Positions 1 through 9,589 are shown, counted from the first letter of the stretch. The stretch: DNA of 64,000 bases from Schinkia azotoformans LMG 9581 (GCF_000307855.1 NZ_AJLR01000044.1:1-64000); one strand, 5' to 3'. The notes: generated by a model from the sequence alone, not told the origin. Translations and numbers: made by a program.

Positions 1-28
1 CGGCGATGAGCAAGGCGCTTCCGCTTTT

Positions 29-1354
29 CTATGCTTCTTCCGGAACATTTTCCTTAATACTTACCTTTACTTTGACAATTCTTCGGTCATTCATTTCCTC
101 TACTGCAAAAATAATGTCTTTGTATTCGATAGCAGGACGTTCCTCAACGCCAGGGATATAGCCTAGTTGTCCAATCATAAATCCACTTAATGTATCATAA
201 TCCTGTATCGGAAGATCAATATTCAGAATGTCCTCAACTTCATAAAGATTTGTCGTACCTGCCATAATGTAATGATATTCATCAATTTCTTCAATCTCTA
301 CTACGTCCATCTCAGGTTCATCATATTCATCGAAAATATTTCCGACGATTTCCTCAATTAAATCCTCAATTGTGATGATTCCATCCGTTCCACCATATTC
401 ATCAATTACGATCGCCATATGGACATTATTCTTCTGCATGTCTCTAAATAGTTGGTCAATTTTGATTGATTCCAACACATAATACGGCTCTCGAACCAGT
501 TCACGTAAATTGAAACTCTCCCTGTCTCCGCTTTCAATAAATTGAAACAGGTCTTTAACATGTAAAATACCGACGATATTATCTATTTTTTCATCATATA
601 CAGGAAGTCTCGTATATTTTTCCACATTGGCAACATGTAGTGCCTCTTTTAAAGTCGTTTCAACAGGAATCGAAACGATATTCGTTCTATGAGTCATAAT
701 ATCCGAGACCGTTTTATTATCGAACTCAAAGATATTATTGATCATTTGTTTTTCTGTTTCTAGAATGGTTCCTTTTTCTTGTCCAACATCGACCATCATT
801 CTAATTTCTTCTTCCGTTACATCTTCCTCATCTGCATTTGGGTCGAACCCAAGCATTCTTACCATTAAGTTTGTAGACAAGGTTAAGAACTTTACAAAAG
901 GTGATGTAATTTTTGATAACACTGTTAATGGTGATACGGCAAAAAACGAGATTTGCTCAGCCTTTTGTAATGCGAGCCTTTTTGGAACAAGTTCACCTAG
1001 CACTAATGTAAAATAAGATAGGATTAATGTAATAATGATTGTAGAAAGCGTCGCAAGTGTTGATTGCGAGAGCGGCAACCCTAAATTATATAGAAATTCC
1101 GCAAGCCTTCCTGCAAAGCTACCGGCTGCAAAAGCACTCGCTAAAAATCCAGCAAGTGTAATACCAATCTGTATCGTTGCTAAAAAACGGCTTGGCTCAT
1201 TTAAAAGTGTTTGTACCATTTTCGCCTTTTTATGTCCACTGTCTGCCATCAACTTTATTTTATTATCGTTCAAGGAAACCAGTGCCATTTCTGACGCTGC
1301 AAAAAATGCATTCAAAAGAATCAGTACAATGAGTACCAATATTTCGGTGCCCAA
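29..1354 (-). CDS. CNNM/CorC-type membrane protein (DUF21-CBS-CorC)
   Basis: Likely an inner-membrane magnesium/cobalt efflux-type protein of the family often mislabelled 'hemolysin'. The 441 residues show an N-terminal DUF21 membrane domain (about 1-190, with hydrophobic segments and the GELVPKR motif), a CBS pair (about 210-335) and an acidic CorC_HlyC domain at the C-terminus. The length matches B. subtilis paralogues such as YhdP. The start is a TTG preceded by GGAGG at good spacing. The gene stands alone and is divergent from the next gene. The family is clear; the transported ion is inferred from family knowledge. Confidence 0.9.
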   Translation of the reverse strand: MGTEILVLIVLILLNAFFAASEMALVSLNDNKIKLMADSGHKKAKMVQTLLNEPSRFLATIQIGITLAGFLASAFAAGSFAGRLAEFLYNLGLPLSQSTLATLSTIIITLILSYFTLVLGELVPKRLALQKAEQISFFAVSPLTVLSKITSPFVKFLTLSTNLMVRMLGFDPNADEEDVTEEEIRMMVDVGQEKGTILETEKQMINNIFEFDNKTVSDIMTHRTNIVSIPVETTLKEALHVANVEKYTRLPVYDEKIDNIVGILHVKDLFQFIESGDRESFNLRELVREPYYVLESIKIDQLFRDMQKNNVHMAIVIDEYGGTDGIITIEDLIEEIVGNIFDEYDEPEMDVVEIEEIDEYHYIMAGTTNLYEVEDILNIDLPIQDYDTLSGFMIGQLGYIPGVEERPAIEYKDIIFAVEEMNDRRIVKVKVSIKENVPEEA

Positions 1355-1530
1355 ATAATCTACCTCCAGGTAATGTATAATGTAATCAATAATACTTTAT
1401 CAGATTTACGTAAAATTGTATAATGACAACTTCGAAAAATAACTACTTTTAGTGTTTACTTTTTAAATTTTATCATTCTAATATGGATAGCAAGTTGACT
1501 TATTTCAAAAACATTTTAATTTTCCATGTA

Positions 1531-1557
1531 TTGACACCTTCTTTCGATGTATATAAT
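1531..1557 (+). promoter_or_regulatory. candidate sigma-A promoter of the reductase gene
   Basis: A consensus TTGACA (1531-1536) is followed by TATAAT (1552-1557), about 80 bases before the start codon of the ketopantoate-reductase-like gene. The spacer is 15 bases, two short of optimum, so this is a suggestion only. Confidence 0.35.
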
Positions 1558-1634
1558 CAACTTATTTTATATGATTGATAATTTCATGATAAGATTTTCA
1601 TAACAACATTACAAAGAAAGGGTTTGAAGTTGCC

Positions 1635-2552
1635 ATGGAAATCAAGAAAGTTTCAATTATTGGTTTAGGTGCATTGGGAATTTTATTTGGACATCATTTA
1701 TCGAAAAGAATGCCAAAAAAAGATTTAAGAATTATCGCTGATAAAAACCGAATCCAAAAATACCAAACCGATGGTGTGTATTGCAATGATGAACGCTGTG
1801 ATTTCAACTATATTTCCCCAGAAGAGGCTTGCGAGCCAGCCGATTTGCTTATTTTTACAGTTAAGTTTAATGGACTACAAGATGCCATTAAGGCTGTGAA
1901 AAATCATGTTGGGGAAAATACTATCATCATTTCTGCACTTAATGGGATTTCCAGTGAAGGAGTAATCGGCGATGCTTATGGAACGGACAAAGTGTTATAT
2001 TGTGTCGCCCAAGGCATGGATGCAGTTAAGGTAGGGAACAAGCTTACGTATGCAAATATGGGAATGCTTGTTTTTGGTGACCGGGAACCGGGAATTATTT
2101 CTGAAAAAGTAAAAGCAGTTAAGGCGTTTTTTGAAAAAACGGAATTCGCCCATGAGGTTCTGACTGATATGAAGGAGAAATTGTGGGGGAAATTCATGCT
2201 GAATGTCGGGGTCAATCAAACAGTTGCCGTTTATGAGAGCAATTATGGTGAAATTCAAAAGGACGGCCCTGCAAGAGATATGATGATCGCAGCTATGAGA
2301 GAAGTTGCTATGCTCTCTGAAAAAGAAGGGATCACCTTAACGGAAGATGACATTACATATTGGCTAGATGTATTAAGTAAATTAAGCCCTGAAGGAAAAC
2401 CATCAATGGCGCAGGATGTTGAAGCTAGACGTTTCAGTGAAGTTGATTTATTTGCGGGAACAGTTTTGGAGTTGGGTAGGAAATACGATATTCCCACGCC
2501 TGTAAATAAAGAGCTTTATGATAGGATTACAAAAATTGAAAGTGAATATTAA
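1635..2552 (+). CDS. 2-dehydropantoate 2-reductase family protein (PanE/ApbA-like)
   Basis: NADPH-dependent reductase family that converts ketopantoate to pantoate in coenzyme A synthesis. The 305-residue protein starts with a Rossmann glycine motif (GLGALG, residues 10-15) and carries the family ALNG segment (101-104). It also has the KEKLWGKFMLNVGVNQ block (180-195), where the catalytic lysine of the family lies. The ATG has AAAGGG upstream at rather long spacing. Bacilli often carry several PanE paralogues and no pantothenate gene is nearby, so the substrate could be another 2-oxoacid. The gene is monocistronic and ends at a terminator. Confidence 0.85.
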   Translation: MEIKKVSIIGLGALGILFGHHLSKRMPKKDLRIIADKNRIQKYQTDGVYCNDERCDFNYISPEEACEPADLLIFTVKFNGLQDAIKAVKNHVGENTIIISALNGISSEGVIGDAYGTDKVLYCVAQGMDAVKVGNKLTYANMGMLVFGDREPGIISEKVKAVKAFFEKTEFAHEVLTDMKEKLWGKFMLNVGVNQTVAVYESNYGEIQKDGPARDMMIAAMREVAMLSEKEGITLTEDDITYWLDVLSKLSPEGKPSMAQDVEARRFSEVDLFAGTVLELGRKYDIPTPVNKELYDRITKIESEY

Positions 2553-2591
2553 CCATGTTATAGAAATAATCAATTTTTCCATTTATAATTA

Positions 2592-2617
2592 GGTGTGATT
2601 TATATCACACCATTTTT
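2592..2617 (+). terminator. intrinsic terminator after the reductase
   Basis: The arms GGTGTGAT (2592-2599) and ATCACACC (2604-2611) form a perfect 8-bp stem with a 4-base loop, followed by ATTTTT. Confidence 0.8.
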
Positions 2618-2658
2618 GTTTTCAAAAAACAGAAAATACATCACAAGGAGATCAATTT

Positions 2659-3567
2659 ATGTGGTTTGTTTTTGCACTTTTAACAGCATTAGCATGGGGC
2701 GGTGCTGACCTATTTTATAAAAAAGGATCCGATAGCCATGATAAATACAGTCATCTTAAAATCGTAGCTATTGTTGGTTTAGTGATGGGGGTACATGGTA
2801 CTGGGTACATGCTTATTAAAGACCTCACATTCGATCCAATGGACATGGTAAGATACTTGCCTGTTTCCGGACTTTATATTTTATCGATGACCATCGGTTA
2901 CATTGGTTTAAGATATATTGAGCTTTCCATTGCATCTCCTGTACAAAACTCTTCTGGAGCCGTTACTGCCATTTTATTATTTATCTTTTTTCCACAGGAC
3001 CTCGGGTTCTTTGATATTGCAGGAATTGTAATCATAACGTTTGGCGTCGTTGGTCTCGCCTTTTTAGAAAAGAAAGCAGAGGGTGAGGCGCTCAAATTAA
3101 GTGCCGTTCAAATTGATAAAAAATATCAAATCGGCTTTTTGGCCATTACCTTCCCAATTATCTATTGTGTTATAGATGGTTTAGGAACGTTTGCCGACGG
3201 AATTTATCTTGATGAAATGAAGCTGATAAGTGAGGAGGCGGCTCTTCTTGCCTACGAATTTACCTTTTTCATTTGTGCTGTCTTTACATTTATATTTTTA
3301 AAAGGATTTAAAAAGGTGCAGTTTCATATTTTTAAAGAACGTGATAAGGGGCTAGCGGCCATTTTAGAAACAACCGGGCAGTTTTTCTATGTTTTTGCAA
3401 TGGCAAAAAACGCTATTATTGCAGCGCCACTTATTGCCTCTTATAGCATTTTTTCTGTGATATTGTCACGAATGATTCTTAAGGAAAAGCTTAGCAACAA
3501 GCACTATGCAGTTATTGTCGTTGTGATGCTTGGAATTATTCTGCTCGGGATTGCAGATGAACTATGA
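2659..3567 (+). CDS. EamA/DMT-family transporter
   Basis: A 302-residue integral membrane protein with about ten hydrophobic helices arranged as two EamA repeats, typical of drug/metabolite transporters. It begins MWFVFALLTALAWGG, the usual first helix with a Trp-Gly-rich turn. A longer soluble stretch (about residues 135-160) separates the halves. AAGGAG lies just before the ATG. The substrate cannot be predicted. It has its own terminators on both sides, so it looks monocistronic. Confidence 0.85.
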   Translation: MWFVFALLTALAWGGADLFYKKGSDSHDKYSHLKIVAIVGLVMGVHGTGYMLIKDLTFDPMDMVRYLPVSGLYILSMTIGYIGLRYIELSIASPVQNSSGAVTAILLFIFFPQDLGFFDIAGIVIITFGVVGLAFLEKKAEGEALKLSAVQIDKKYQIGFLAITFPIIYCVIDGLGTFADGIYLDEMKLISEEAALLAYEFTFFICAVFTFIFLKGFKKVQFHIFKERDKGLAAILETTGQFFYVFAMAKNAIIAAPLIASYSIFSVILSRMILKEKLSNKHYAVIVVVMLGIILLGIADEL

Positions 3568-3572
3568 AAAAC

Positions 3573-3626
3573 GCCTGATTAAAGTATTTTGGAAAGCATC
3601 CTTACTTTAATCAGGCTGTATTTTTC
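3573..3626 (+). terminator. intrinsic terminator after the EamA gene
   Basis: A perfect 14-bp stem (3573-3586 with 3603-3616) encloses a 16-base loop and is followed by TGTATTTTTC. Confidence 0.85.
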
Positions 3627-3708
3627 ATTTTAAATTCCTTTCTTCCGCTTTATCCAAATTCCGTATGATAACAATTTTAATTTGTCCCCCAATTAATAGT
3701 TTCATGCA

Positions 3709-3750
3709 ATATGACATTTGTCATATCTGCCACATGACAGGTATGTCTGC
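3709..3750 (+). promoter_or_regulatory. candidate DesR operator upstream of des
   Basis: ATATGACATTTGTCATAT (3709-3726) is an inverted repeat with 8-base arms. It is followed at once by a second, weaker dyad with the same half-site, ATGACA-GGTA-TGTCTG (about 3734-3749). A TATAAT lies at 3777-3782, before the desaturase ATG. In B. subtilis the phosphorylated DesR regulator binds two adjacent sites just upstream of des, one of them palindromic. The arrangement here matches that, and desKR are the next two genes. The assignment rests on position and symmetry. Confidence 0.65.
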
Positions 3751-3817
3751 ACAAACTCCTTTTAAGACCTTATTATTATAATTACTAAATCAAAAAATAT
3801 GGAAAGGGAATAAAATA

Positions 3818-4849
3818 ATGGCAAAACAAAATCAAATGATGCTAAGAAAACAAATGGTTCCTTATGAGAAATCAGAAATGAAAAAGAGTATTTTTCAAAT
3901 ATTAAACACAGTTTTACCGTTTTTCCTAGTGTGGTTTTTGGCTTACAAAAGCTTATCCATTTCCTATTTCCTTACTCTAGCACTTGCGATTATTGGTGCA
4001 GGTCTATTAACAAGAATTTTTATAATATTTCATGACTGTTGTCACTATTCTTTTTTCAAAAGTCGAAAAGCCAATGATATTCTTGGGACTATTACGGGAA
4101 TTATTACAATATTCCCGTATCGAAAATGGCAGCATGATCATTCTGTTCACCATGCTTCGAGTGGTAATCTAGATAAACGCGGTGTGGGTGATATTTCAGT
4201 TCTTACGGTCGATGAATATTTAAAGTCATCTACATGGACTAAAATCTCTTATCGCCTTTATCGAAATCCATTTATTATGCTAATTCTTGGCCCAATCTAT
4301 GTTTTTTTACTAAAAAATCGTTTTAACCATCGAAATGCAAGAGCAAAGGAACGTCTGAACACTTACATTACAAATATTGCGATTGCAGCAATTGTAACAG
4401 TATTTTGCCTTACGATTGGATGGCAAAGCTTCCTCTTAGTACAGGGCCCTATCTTTTTTATCTCAGGGGTAGCTGGAATTTGGCTTTTTTATGTCCAGCA
4501 TACTTATGAGGATTCCTACTTTGAGCCGGATGAGCATTGGGATTATGTAAAAGCCGCAGTAGAAGGCAGTTCTTTTTACAAACTCCCTAAGGTCTTACAA
4601 TGGATTACAGGGAACATCGGCTTTCATCATGTTCATCATTTAAGCCCAAAGGTTCCAAATTATCATCTTGAAGAGGCCCATAATAATACTGAAGCTTTGC
4701 AAAACGTCCCAACGATTACATTATCAACAAGTCTTAGCTGTTTAAAATTTCACCTTTGGGATGAGCAAGAAAAAAGATTCGTCTCTTTTAAACATCTTAG
4801 GACTTTGCCTAAAACAAAAATAAATCAGATTTCCGTTCAATCTAAATAG
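3818..4849 (+). CDS. des: membrane fatty acid desaturase
   Basis: Acyl-lipid desaturase that introduces double bonds into membrane phospholipid acyl chains after a temperature drop. The 343-residue protein has the three histidine boxes of diiron desaturases: HDCCH (72-76), HDHSVHH (106-112) and HHVHH (270-274). Hydrophobic segments lie around them at about 28-75 and 180-225. Size and motifs match B. subtilis Des. The kinase and regulator that control it follow directly, behind a terminator, as in the DesKR thermosensing pathway. AAAGGG precedes the ATG. Confidence 0.95.
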   Translation: MAKQNQMMLRKQMVPYEKSEMKKSIFQILNTVLPFFLVWFLAYKSLSISYFLTLALAIIGAGLLTRIFIIFHDCCHYSFFKSRKANDILGTITGIITIFPYRKWQHDHSVHHASSGNLDKRGVGDISVLTVDEYLKSSTWTKISYRLYRNPFIMLILGPIYVFLLKNRFNHRNARAKERLNTYITNIAIAAIVTVFCLTIGWQSFLLVQGPIFFISGVAGIWLFYVQHTYEDSYFEPDEHWDYVKAAVEGSSFYKLPKVLQWITGNIGFHHVHHLSPKVPNYHLEEAHNNTEALQNVPTITLSTSLSCLKFHLWDEQEKRFVSFKHLRTLPKTKINQISVQSK

Positions 4850-4863
4850 TTTCGTTAAAAATG

Positions 4864-4914
4864 TCCTCTCCTACTTCTTATCATAAAGATATTTGTAAGT
4901 AGTTGAGGATTTTT
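4864..4914 (+). terminator. terminator between des and desK
   Basis: The arms at 4864-4876 and 4897-4909 (TCCTC..CTACTT and AAGTAG..GAGGA, with a small internal mismatch) are followed by TTTTT. This lets des be expressed separately from the downstream kinase. Confidence 0.75.
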
Positions 4915-4965
4915 ATGATAGGATTATACTAATATCAAATAAGTTTAGGACAAGAGGTTTATTTT

Positions 4966-6087
4966 ATGTTCAAAAGGTATATTACCTTTCACAAAAATCA
5001 TGGTATGTCACCTTACATATGGACAATTCTATATGTCTTACCGTTTTATTATATTTTTCAATTAGATTCTACTACTGAAATAGTTGTTGGTATATTACTT
5101 ACGGTCTTGTTTTTTGCCATCTATCAAGTTGCCTTTTATTCTAAAGGATGGCTCGTCTACATATGGACTATTATTTTAATTGGGATTTCAGGGGTCACAA
5201 CTAGCTTCTTTAGCTATATATATTTCGCCTTTTTTTTGGTACATTTTATCGGAAATATAAAAAAACAATCAACATTCCTTATTCTCTACATCGTTCATCT
5301 ATTAAGCACTACCGTTTCGATTTATTTTAGTATTACACAGCATGGCAGTCTTTTTCTAAAGCAGCTGCCGTTTGTCATTATTGTGTGGATCAGTGTCATT
5401 CTTCTGCCCTTTAATATTCACAATAAAAATCAGAGAGGTCAGCTGGAAGAGAAGCTCCAGGATGCTAATAAAAGATTAGCGGAACTAAGTAAAATAGAGG
5501 AACGTCAAAGAATCGCCCGAGACCTCCATGATACACTTGGACAAAAGCTATCATTAATTGGCCTTAAAAGTGACCTTGCACGAAAATTAGTCAATAAAAA
5601 TCCCGAGCAGGCTCGAAAAGAGCTAAAGGATGTCCAACAAACTGCACGGACAGCATTAAATGAAGTTCGTAAATTAGTTTCCTCAATGAGAGTCGTTAGT
5701 TTAAAAGATGAGATTGTATTAGTTACACAAATTTTAAATGCTGCTAAAATTGACTTTGAAGGTGTCAACCATTTTAAGCTGACCAATGTAAATTTATTGA
5801 CCGAAAATATTTTAGGTATGTGTTTAAAAGAGGCGGTAACGAATATTGTTAAACATAGCGGTGCCACGATATGCTCCATTTCGATTGAACAAACATGGAA
5901 GGAAATCATCATGACGGTAAAGGATAATGGCACTTTTAAAGAACCTTGCGAATCAGAAGTGAAAGGGTCCGGGTTAGCCGGAATGAAGGAACGTCTGGAA
6001 TTTGTGAACGGAAGTCTAGAAATTTTAAAAAACAAAGGGACAACTTTAATTATTCGTGTCCCTAATGATGTAAAACAGGTCGATTAG
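4966..6087 (+). CDS. desK: DesK-type thermosensor histidine kinase
   Basis: Membrane histidine kinase/phosphatase that senses membrane fluidity and controls DesR. The 373 residues show an N-terminal block of about five transmembrane helices (20-150). A coiled-coil-like linker rich in Lys, Glu and Leu follows (about 155-180). The HisKA_3 box is RIARDLHDTLGQK, with the phospho-acceptor His at 188, the same number as in B. subtilis DesK. The C-terminal HATPase_c domain has the N box KEAVTNIVKHS and the G box GSGLAGMKERL. The stop is 12 bases before the regulator ATG, with the AGGAGG between them. Confidence 0.95.
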   Translation: MFKRYITFHKNHGMSPYIWTILYVLPFYYIFQLDSTTEIVVGILLTVLFFAIYQVAFYSKGWLVYIWTIILIGISGVTTSFFSYIYFAFFLVHFIGNIKKQSTFLILYIVHLLSTTVSIYFSITQHGSLFLKQLPFVIIVWISVILLPFNIHNKNQRGQLEEKLQDANKRLAELSKIEERQRIARDLHDTLGQKLSLIGLKSDLARKLVNKNPEQARKELKDVQQTARTALNEVRKLVSSMRVVSLKDEIVLVTQILNAAKIDFEGVNHFKLTNVNLLTENILGMCLKEAVTNIVKHSGATICSISIEQTWKEIIMTVKDNGTFKEPCESEVKGSGLAGMKERLEFVNGSLEILKNKGTTLIIRVPNDVKQVD

Positions 6088-6098
6088 GAGGGGTGAAG

Positions 6099-6698
6099 AT
6101 GATAAATATTGTTATTGCAGAGGATCAGCAGCTATTACTTGGAGCTTTCGGATCTTTACTCGAACTTGAAGACGATATGAAGGTCGTCGGAAAAGCTTCA
6201 AATGGCGACGAGGCAATAGCACTTGTTCGTAAATTCCAGCCAGATGTTTGTATTATGGATATTGAAATGCCCGGTAGAACAGGACTGGATGCAGCTGAAG
6301 AGCTTAAGGGCTCCGATTGTAAAATTATTATCTTAACTACCTTTGCCCGAACAGGTTATTTTCAGCGAGCTTTAAAAGCAGGTGTAAATGGTTATTTATT
6401 GAAGGACAGCCCAAGCGAGGAATTAGCCAACTCAATCCGCAGCGTTGTCGCAGGTAAACGGATTTACGCACCTGAGTTAATCGAAGTTGCTTATGGCGAA
6501 GGAAACCCGCTGACTGATCGGGAAATCGAAGTCCTTGGCCTCGTTGCTGACGGAAAAAACACAAAGGAAATTGCCGATGAATTAAGCATAAAAGCAGGAA
6601 CCGTTCGCAATTATATCTCAACGATTCTTGATAAACTTGAAGTAAAAAATCGAATAGAAGCAATTAAGCAATCAAAGGAAAAGGGCTGGTTTAAATAA
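6099..6698 (+). CDS. desR: DesR-type response regulator (NarL/LuxR family)
   Basis: Two-domain response regulator that activates des when phosphorylated by DesK. An N-terminal receiver domain has Asp54 in VCIMDIEMPG and the conserved Lys in LLKDSP. A C-terminal LuxR-type helix-turn-helix follows (LTDREIEVLGLVADGKNTKEIA). I start it at ATG 6099, six bases after AGGAGG. This gives 199 residues, the B. subtilis DesR length. The in-frame GTG six bases earlier abuts the ribosome binding site and is unlikely. The gene is the end of the desKR operon. Confidence 0.95.
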   Translation: MINIVIAEDQQLLLGAFGSLLELEDDMKVVGKASNGDEAIALVRKFQPDVCIMDIEMPGRTGLDAAEELKGSDCKIIILTTFARTGYFQRALKAGVNGYLLKDSPSEELANSIRSVVAGKRIYAPELIEVAYGEGNPLTDREIEVLGLVADGKNTKEIADELSIKAGTVRNYISTILDKLEVKNRIEAIKQSKEKGWFK

Positions 6699-6718
6699 GT
6701 AAAACTCCAGCCTTTTTT
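6681..6718. terminator. bidirectional terminator between desR and the EAL gene
   Basis: GGCTGG (6684-6689) pairs with CCAGCC (6707-6712), followed by TTTTTT for the plus-strand desR transcript. Reading the minus strand, the same stem is followed by CTTTTCC. It overlaps the stop codon of the convergent gene. Confidence 0.75.
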
Positions 6719-8031
6719 CAGCACTGGAGTCGTAAATATGCCTCCATATTTTTCACTGATAATGGCTTACTAAAGTAATAGCCTTGCCCAATATTACAAT
6801 TGCATTGTTTCATAAAAGTCAATTGGTCCTTACTTTCAATTCCTTCTGCAACTAACTCCATATCCAATTCTTTTCCCATTTGAACAATCATCTTTGTTAG
6901 AATCCCAGTTTTTCTATCAGTAAGAACTTGTTTGACAAATGATTTATCAATTTTTAAACAATCAAAAGGCAATTGATTTAAAACATTTAATGATGAAAAA
7001 CCTGTACCGAAATCATCTAATGCTACTGTAATGCCAATCGCTTTCAACTGGCTAATCATATCAAGGGCTCTGCCTATATTATTCATAACGCTTTCAGTAA
7101 TTTCTAACTCAATTAATTCCGGATCTAATTGGTATAGATCAAGCATTTCTTTAATAAAATCGACAAAATTGGAAGTGTAAAATTGCAGAGGGGAAACATT
7201 TAATGCCAATTTTTTAAAATGAACCCCTTGTTTATTCCATTCTTTAGCTTGTCTAAACCCTTCATTAATAACCCACTTGCCAATTGGAATAATTTCCTTT
7301 GTATTCTCAGCGATCGGAATAAATTCTCCTGGTGATACGATTCCATAAGATGGGTGATTCCATCTTATCAATCCTTCAATTCCGGCGAGTTTATTATTTT
7401 GCAAATTTACTTTAGGCTGATAGGTTAAAAGCAGTTCATTATTTTCAATCGCCCTCTGTATATCTAGCTCAAGTCTTATTGCTTTTTTGGCAATTTTATC
7501 TAGAAAAGAATTATAATAACAAAACTCATTACTGAGATTATCCTTGGCAAAGCTTAAGGCTAAATGTGCATTTTTTAATATCGTTTCAACATCATGGTTG
7601 TCTGATGCTGCACAGCGATTAATCCCGATACTGATTGACACATGTAAGTGTAAATCATCGTATACCTCAATTGGGTCTCTAAAGTTAAAAACTAACCTAT
7701 TTGCGATTAATTCGATTTGTTCAATATTTTTTTCTTTAAATAAAAGGATTCCGAAATTATCGCCATGCAGTCTTGCAACAATCCCTTCATCCCCAACACA
7801 GTATACTAATCGCTCTGCCGCTTTTTTTATAACTACATCACCAACAGTAAAACCATAGGCATCATTAATAAATTTTACACGTTTTAAGTCAACAAACATG
7901 ATTGTTAAATTTTCATTAGTACTGAATAATTCTTTTCTTAAGTAACTTTCAAATCTTTCTCTATTTAACAGACCTGTTAATTGGTCAAAACCATCTAATT
8001 CATGAATCCTATTTAGCACAAGAATCTTCAC
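6718..8031 (-). CDS. GGDEF-EAL domain protein, probable c-di-GMP phosphodiesterase
   Basis: A soluble 437-residue protein with a GGDEF-like domain (about 15-170) followed by an EAL domain (about 185-430). The GGDEF signature is degenerate (HGDNF), so cyclase activity is unlikely. The EAL domain keeps most phosphodiesterase residues: EGLIRW in place of EALVRW, LEITES, DDFGTG, LKIDKSFV and the loop Glu in VAEGIES. I expect c-di-GMP hydrolysis. There is no membrane or sensor domain. The listed start is a GTG that overlaps its own G-rich site. A second GTG at 8019, 11 bases after GGGGTG, is at least as plausible. Confidence 0.85.
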   Translation of the reverse strand: MKILVLNRIHELDGFDQLTGLLNRERFESYLRKELFSTNENLTIMFVDLKRVKFINDAYGFTVGDVVIKKAAERLVYCVGDEGIVARLHGDNFGILLFKEKNIEQIELIANRLVFNFRDPIEVYDDLHLHVSISIGINRCAASDNHDVETILKNAHLALSFAKDNLSNEFCYYNSFLDKIAKKAIRLELDIQRAIENNELLLTYQPKVNLQNNKLAGIEGLIRWNHPSYGIVSPGEFIPIAENTKEIIPIGKWVINEGFRQAKEWNKQGVHFKKLALNVSPLQFYTSNFVDFIKEMLDLYQLDPELIELEITESVMNNIGRALDMISQLKAIGITVALDDFGTGFSSLNVLNQLPFDCLKIDKSFVKQVLTDRKTGILTKMIVQMGKELDMELVAEGIESKDQLTFMKQCNCNIGQGYYFSKPLSVKNMEAYLRLQC

Positions 8032-8125
8032 CCCACATATAGGTAAAAGTATTAATTTTTATATATTTTACATGCTATAACTACATATTAAATGATATTG
8101 AAAACTAAATATATAAAATTCAACA

Positions 8126-8155
8126 CAAAAACTCCTTAATAAAACAATAAGGAGT
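8126..8155 (-). terminator. terminator of the amino acid ABC operon
   Basis: ACTCCTTA (8131-8138) and TAAGGAGT (8148-8155) form a perfect stem. On the minus strand it is followed by TTTTTG, 14 bases after the ATPase stop codon. Confidence 0.8.
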
Positions 8156-8168
8156 TTGATGTTAATAT

Positions 8169-8915
8169 TTATTTCAAACTGCGATTCAAAAACGCTTTCG
8201 TTCTTTCATGTTTAGGATTTTCAAATAGTTCTGTTGGATGGGCAGATTCAACGATTTCGCCATTATCCATGAAAACAACGCGATTTGCTACCTCTTTTGC
8301 AAATCCCATTTCATGCGTTACAACGATCATGGTCATATGCTCTTTTGCCAGATCCTTCATTACTTGAAGAACCTCGCCTGTTAATTCTGGGTCTAAAGCA
8401 GAGGTTGGCTCGTCAAATAACAGAATATCAGGATTCATCATCAGCGCCCTGGCGATCGCCACCCTTTGTTTTTGGCCGCCGGAAAGTCTCGCCGGATAGG
8501 ACTGAGCCCAATTTGTAAGACCTATTTTCTCTAAAAGTTCCACACTTCTCTTTTGAATGTCTTGAATCGACTCTTTTTTTAACAAACGTGGCGCCATTTC
8601 CAAGTTTTCTTTCACAGTCAAATGTGGGAATAGATTAAAATGCTGGAAGACCATCCCCATTTTGGCTGAAATTCTTTTTAATTCTTGGGGGCTTGAATAT
8701 TGACCGTCTTTTACTAAATAGTCCCCATCGACACAAATACTGCCACCATTTATTTCCTCAAGATGAACAAGACTGCGGAGCATTGTACTTTTACCTGAAC
8801 CTGAAGGTCCGATCACGGCCACAACATCGTTTTTATTTACATCAAATGTAATTTGTTTTAGTACTTCTAAAGTGCCATACGACTTTTTGAGGTTGGATAC
8901 TTCAATGATTGCCAT
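8169..8915 (-). CDS. polar amino acid ABC transporter ATP-binding protein
   Basis: A GlnQ/ArtM-type ATPase of 248 residues that energises uptake of a polar amino acid. The sequence shows Walker A GPSGSGKS, the Q-loop [10 protein letters not shown], the ABC signature [15 protein letters not shown], Walker [13 protein letters not shown] and the switch His in VVTHEM. It is the last gene of a three-gene operon (binding protein, permease, ATPase). It starts 14 bases after the permease stop with GAGGGG in front of the ATG. Confidence 0.93.
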   Translation of the reverse strand: MAIIEVSNLKKSYGTLEVLKQITFDVNKNDVVAVIGPSGSGKSTMLRSLVHLEEINGGSICVDGDYLVKDGQYSSPQELKRISAKMGMVFQHFNLFPHLTVKENLEMAPRLLKKESIQDIQKRSVELLEKIGLTNWAQSYPARLSGGQKQRVAIARALMMNPDILLFDEPTSALDPELTGEVLQVMKDLAKEHMTMIVVTHEMGFAKEVANRVVFMDNGEIVESAHPTELFENPKHERTKAFLNRSLK

Positions 8916-8929
8916 ATCATCACCCCTCC

Positions 8930-9589
8930 CTATTCAAACTTAAACCTTTGTTCAAGTCGTTTAAAGAACAATGTTAATAGTAGTGTCATAATTAAATAAA
9001 TGATACCAGCAACGAAGAATGGAACGATTGTAAAGTCCCGGTTAACGGCAGTCTGGGCAAAGTGCAATAACTCCGGTACCGCAACTGCGTATAAAAGTGC
9101 TGTATCCTTAACAAGTGTCACGGATTCATTTGCTACAGCCGGAAGAGCAATTCGGAACATTTGCGGTAAAATAATCCGCGTAGTTGTCTGCCATTTATTC
9201 AATCCTAGAACTTGAGCCGCCTCGTATTGTCCTTTATCAATAGCAAGGAGTCCTCCGCGAAAGATCTCGGCAAAATAAGCGGCATAGTTCAGGATAAAGC
9301 CTAGACATGCAGCCACGAACCGGTCTAATACTAAATATTCACCTACGACAGGCAGCATTGGCAGTCCGAAGCAAATTAGCAAAAGTTGAAGCAATAGCGG
9401 TGTTCCGCGCATAACATAAATGTAGGCATGAGCCAACCATGAAACAAGCTTGAATCTACTTTTTACAGCTAATGTTAAAGCAAACCCAAGCGGGATTGAA
9501 GTAACAATAGCAATAAAAAACAACAGGACTGTCATTTGTGCCCCTTCGAGCATTGGCTTTAGTATTGTAATTAAATAATCTAAAGACAT
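8930..9589 (-). CDS. polar amino acid ABC transporter permease
   Basis: A 219-residue inner-membrane permease of the His/Glu/Gln/Arg/opine family with about five helices. The EAA coupling loop reads [23 protein letters not shown] single permease gene suggests a homodimeric membrane unit. It sits between the binding protein (upstream, separated by a hairpin) and the ATPase. AGGA precedes the ATG. Confidence 0.92.
   Translation of the reverse strand: MSLDYLITILKPMLEGAQMTVLLFFIAIVTSIPLGFALTLAVKSRFKLVSWLAHAYIYVMRGTPLLLQLLLICFGLPMLPVVGEYLVLDRFVAACLGFILNYAAYFAEIFRGGLLAIDKGQYEAAQVLGLNKWQTTTRIILPQMFRIALPAVANESVTLVKDTALLYAVAVPELLHFAQTAVNRDFTIVPFFVAGIIYLIMTLLLTLFFKRLEQRFKFE

Noticed and set aside
29-1354. 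hemolysin
   Set aside because: The common database name is historical. The DUF21-CBS-CorC layout points to a metal-ion membrane protein.
5505-6035. 176-codon minus-strand open frame inside desK
   Set aside because: Shadow of the kinase coding sequence. No start signal and no domain.
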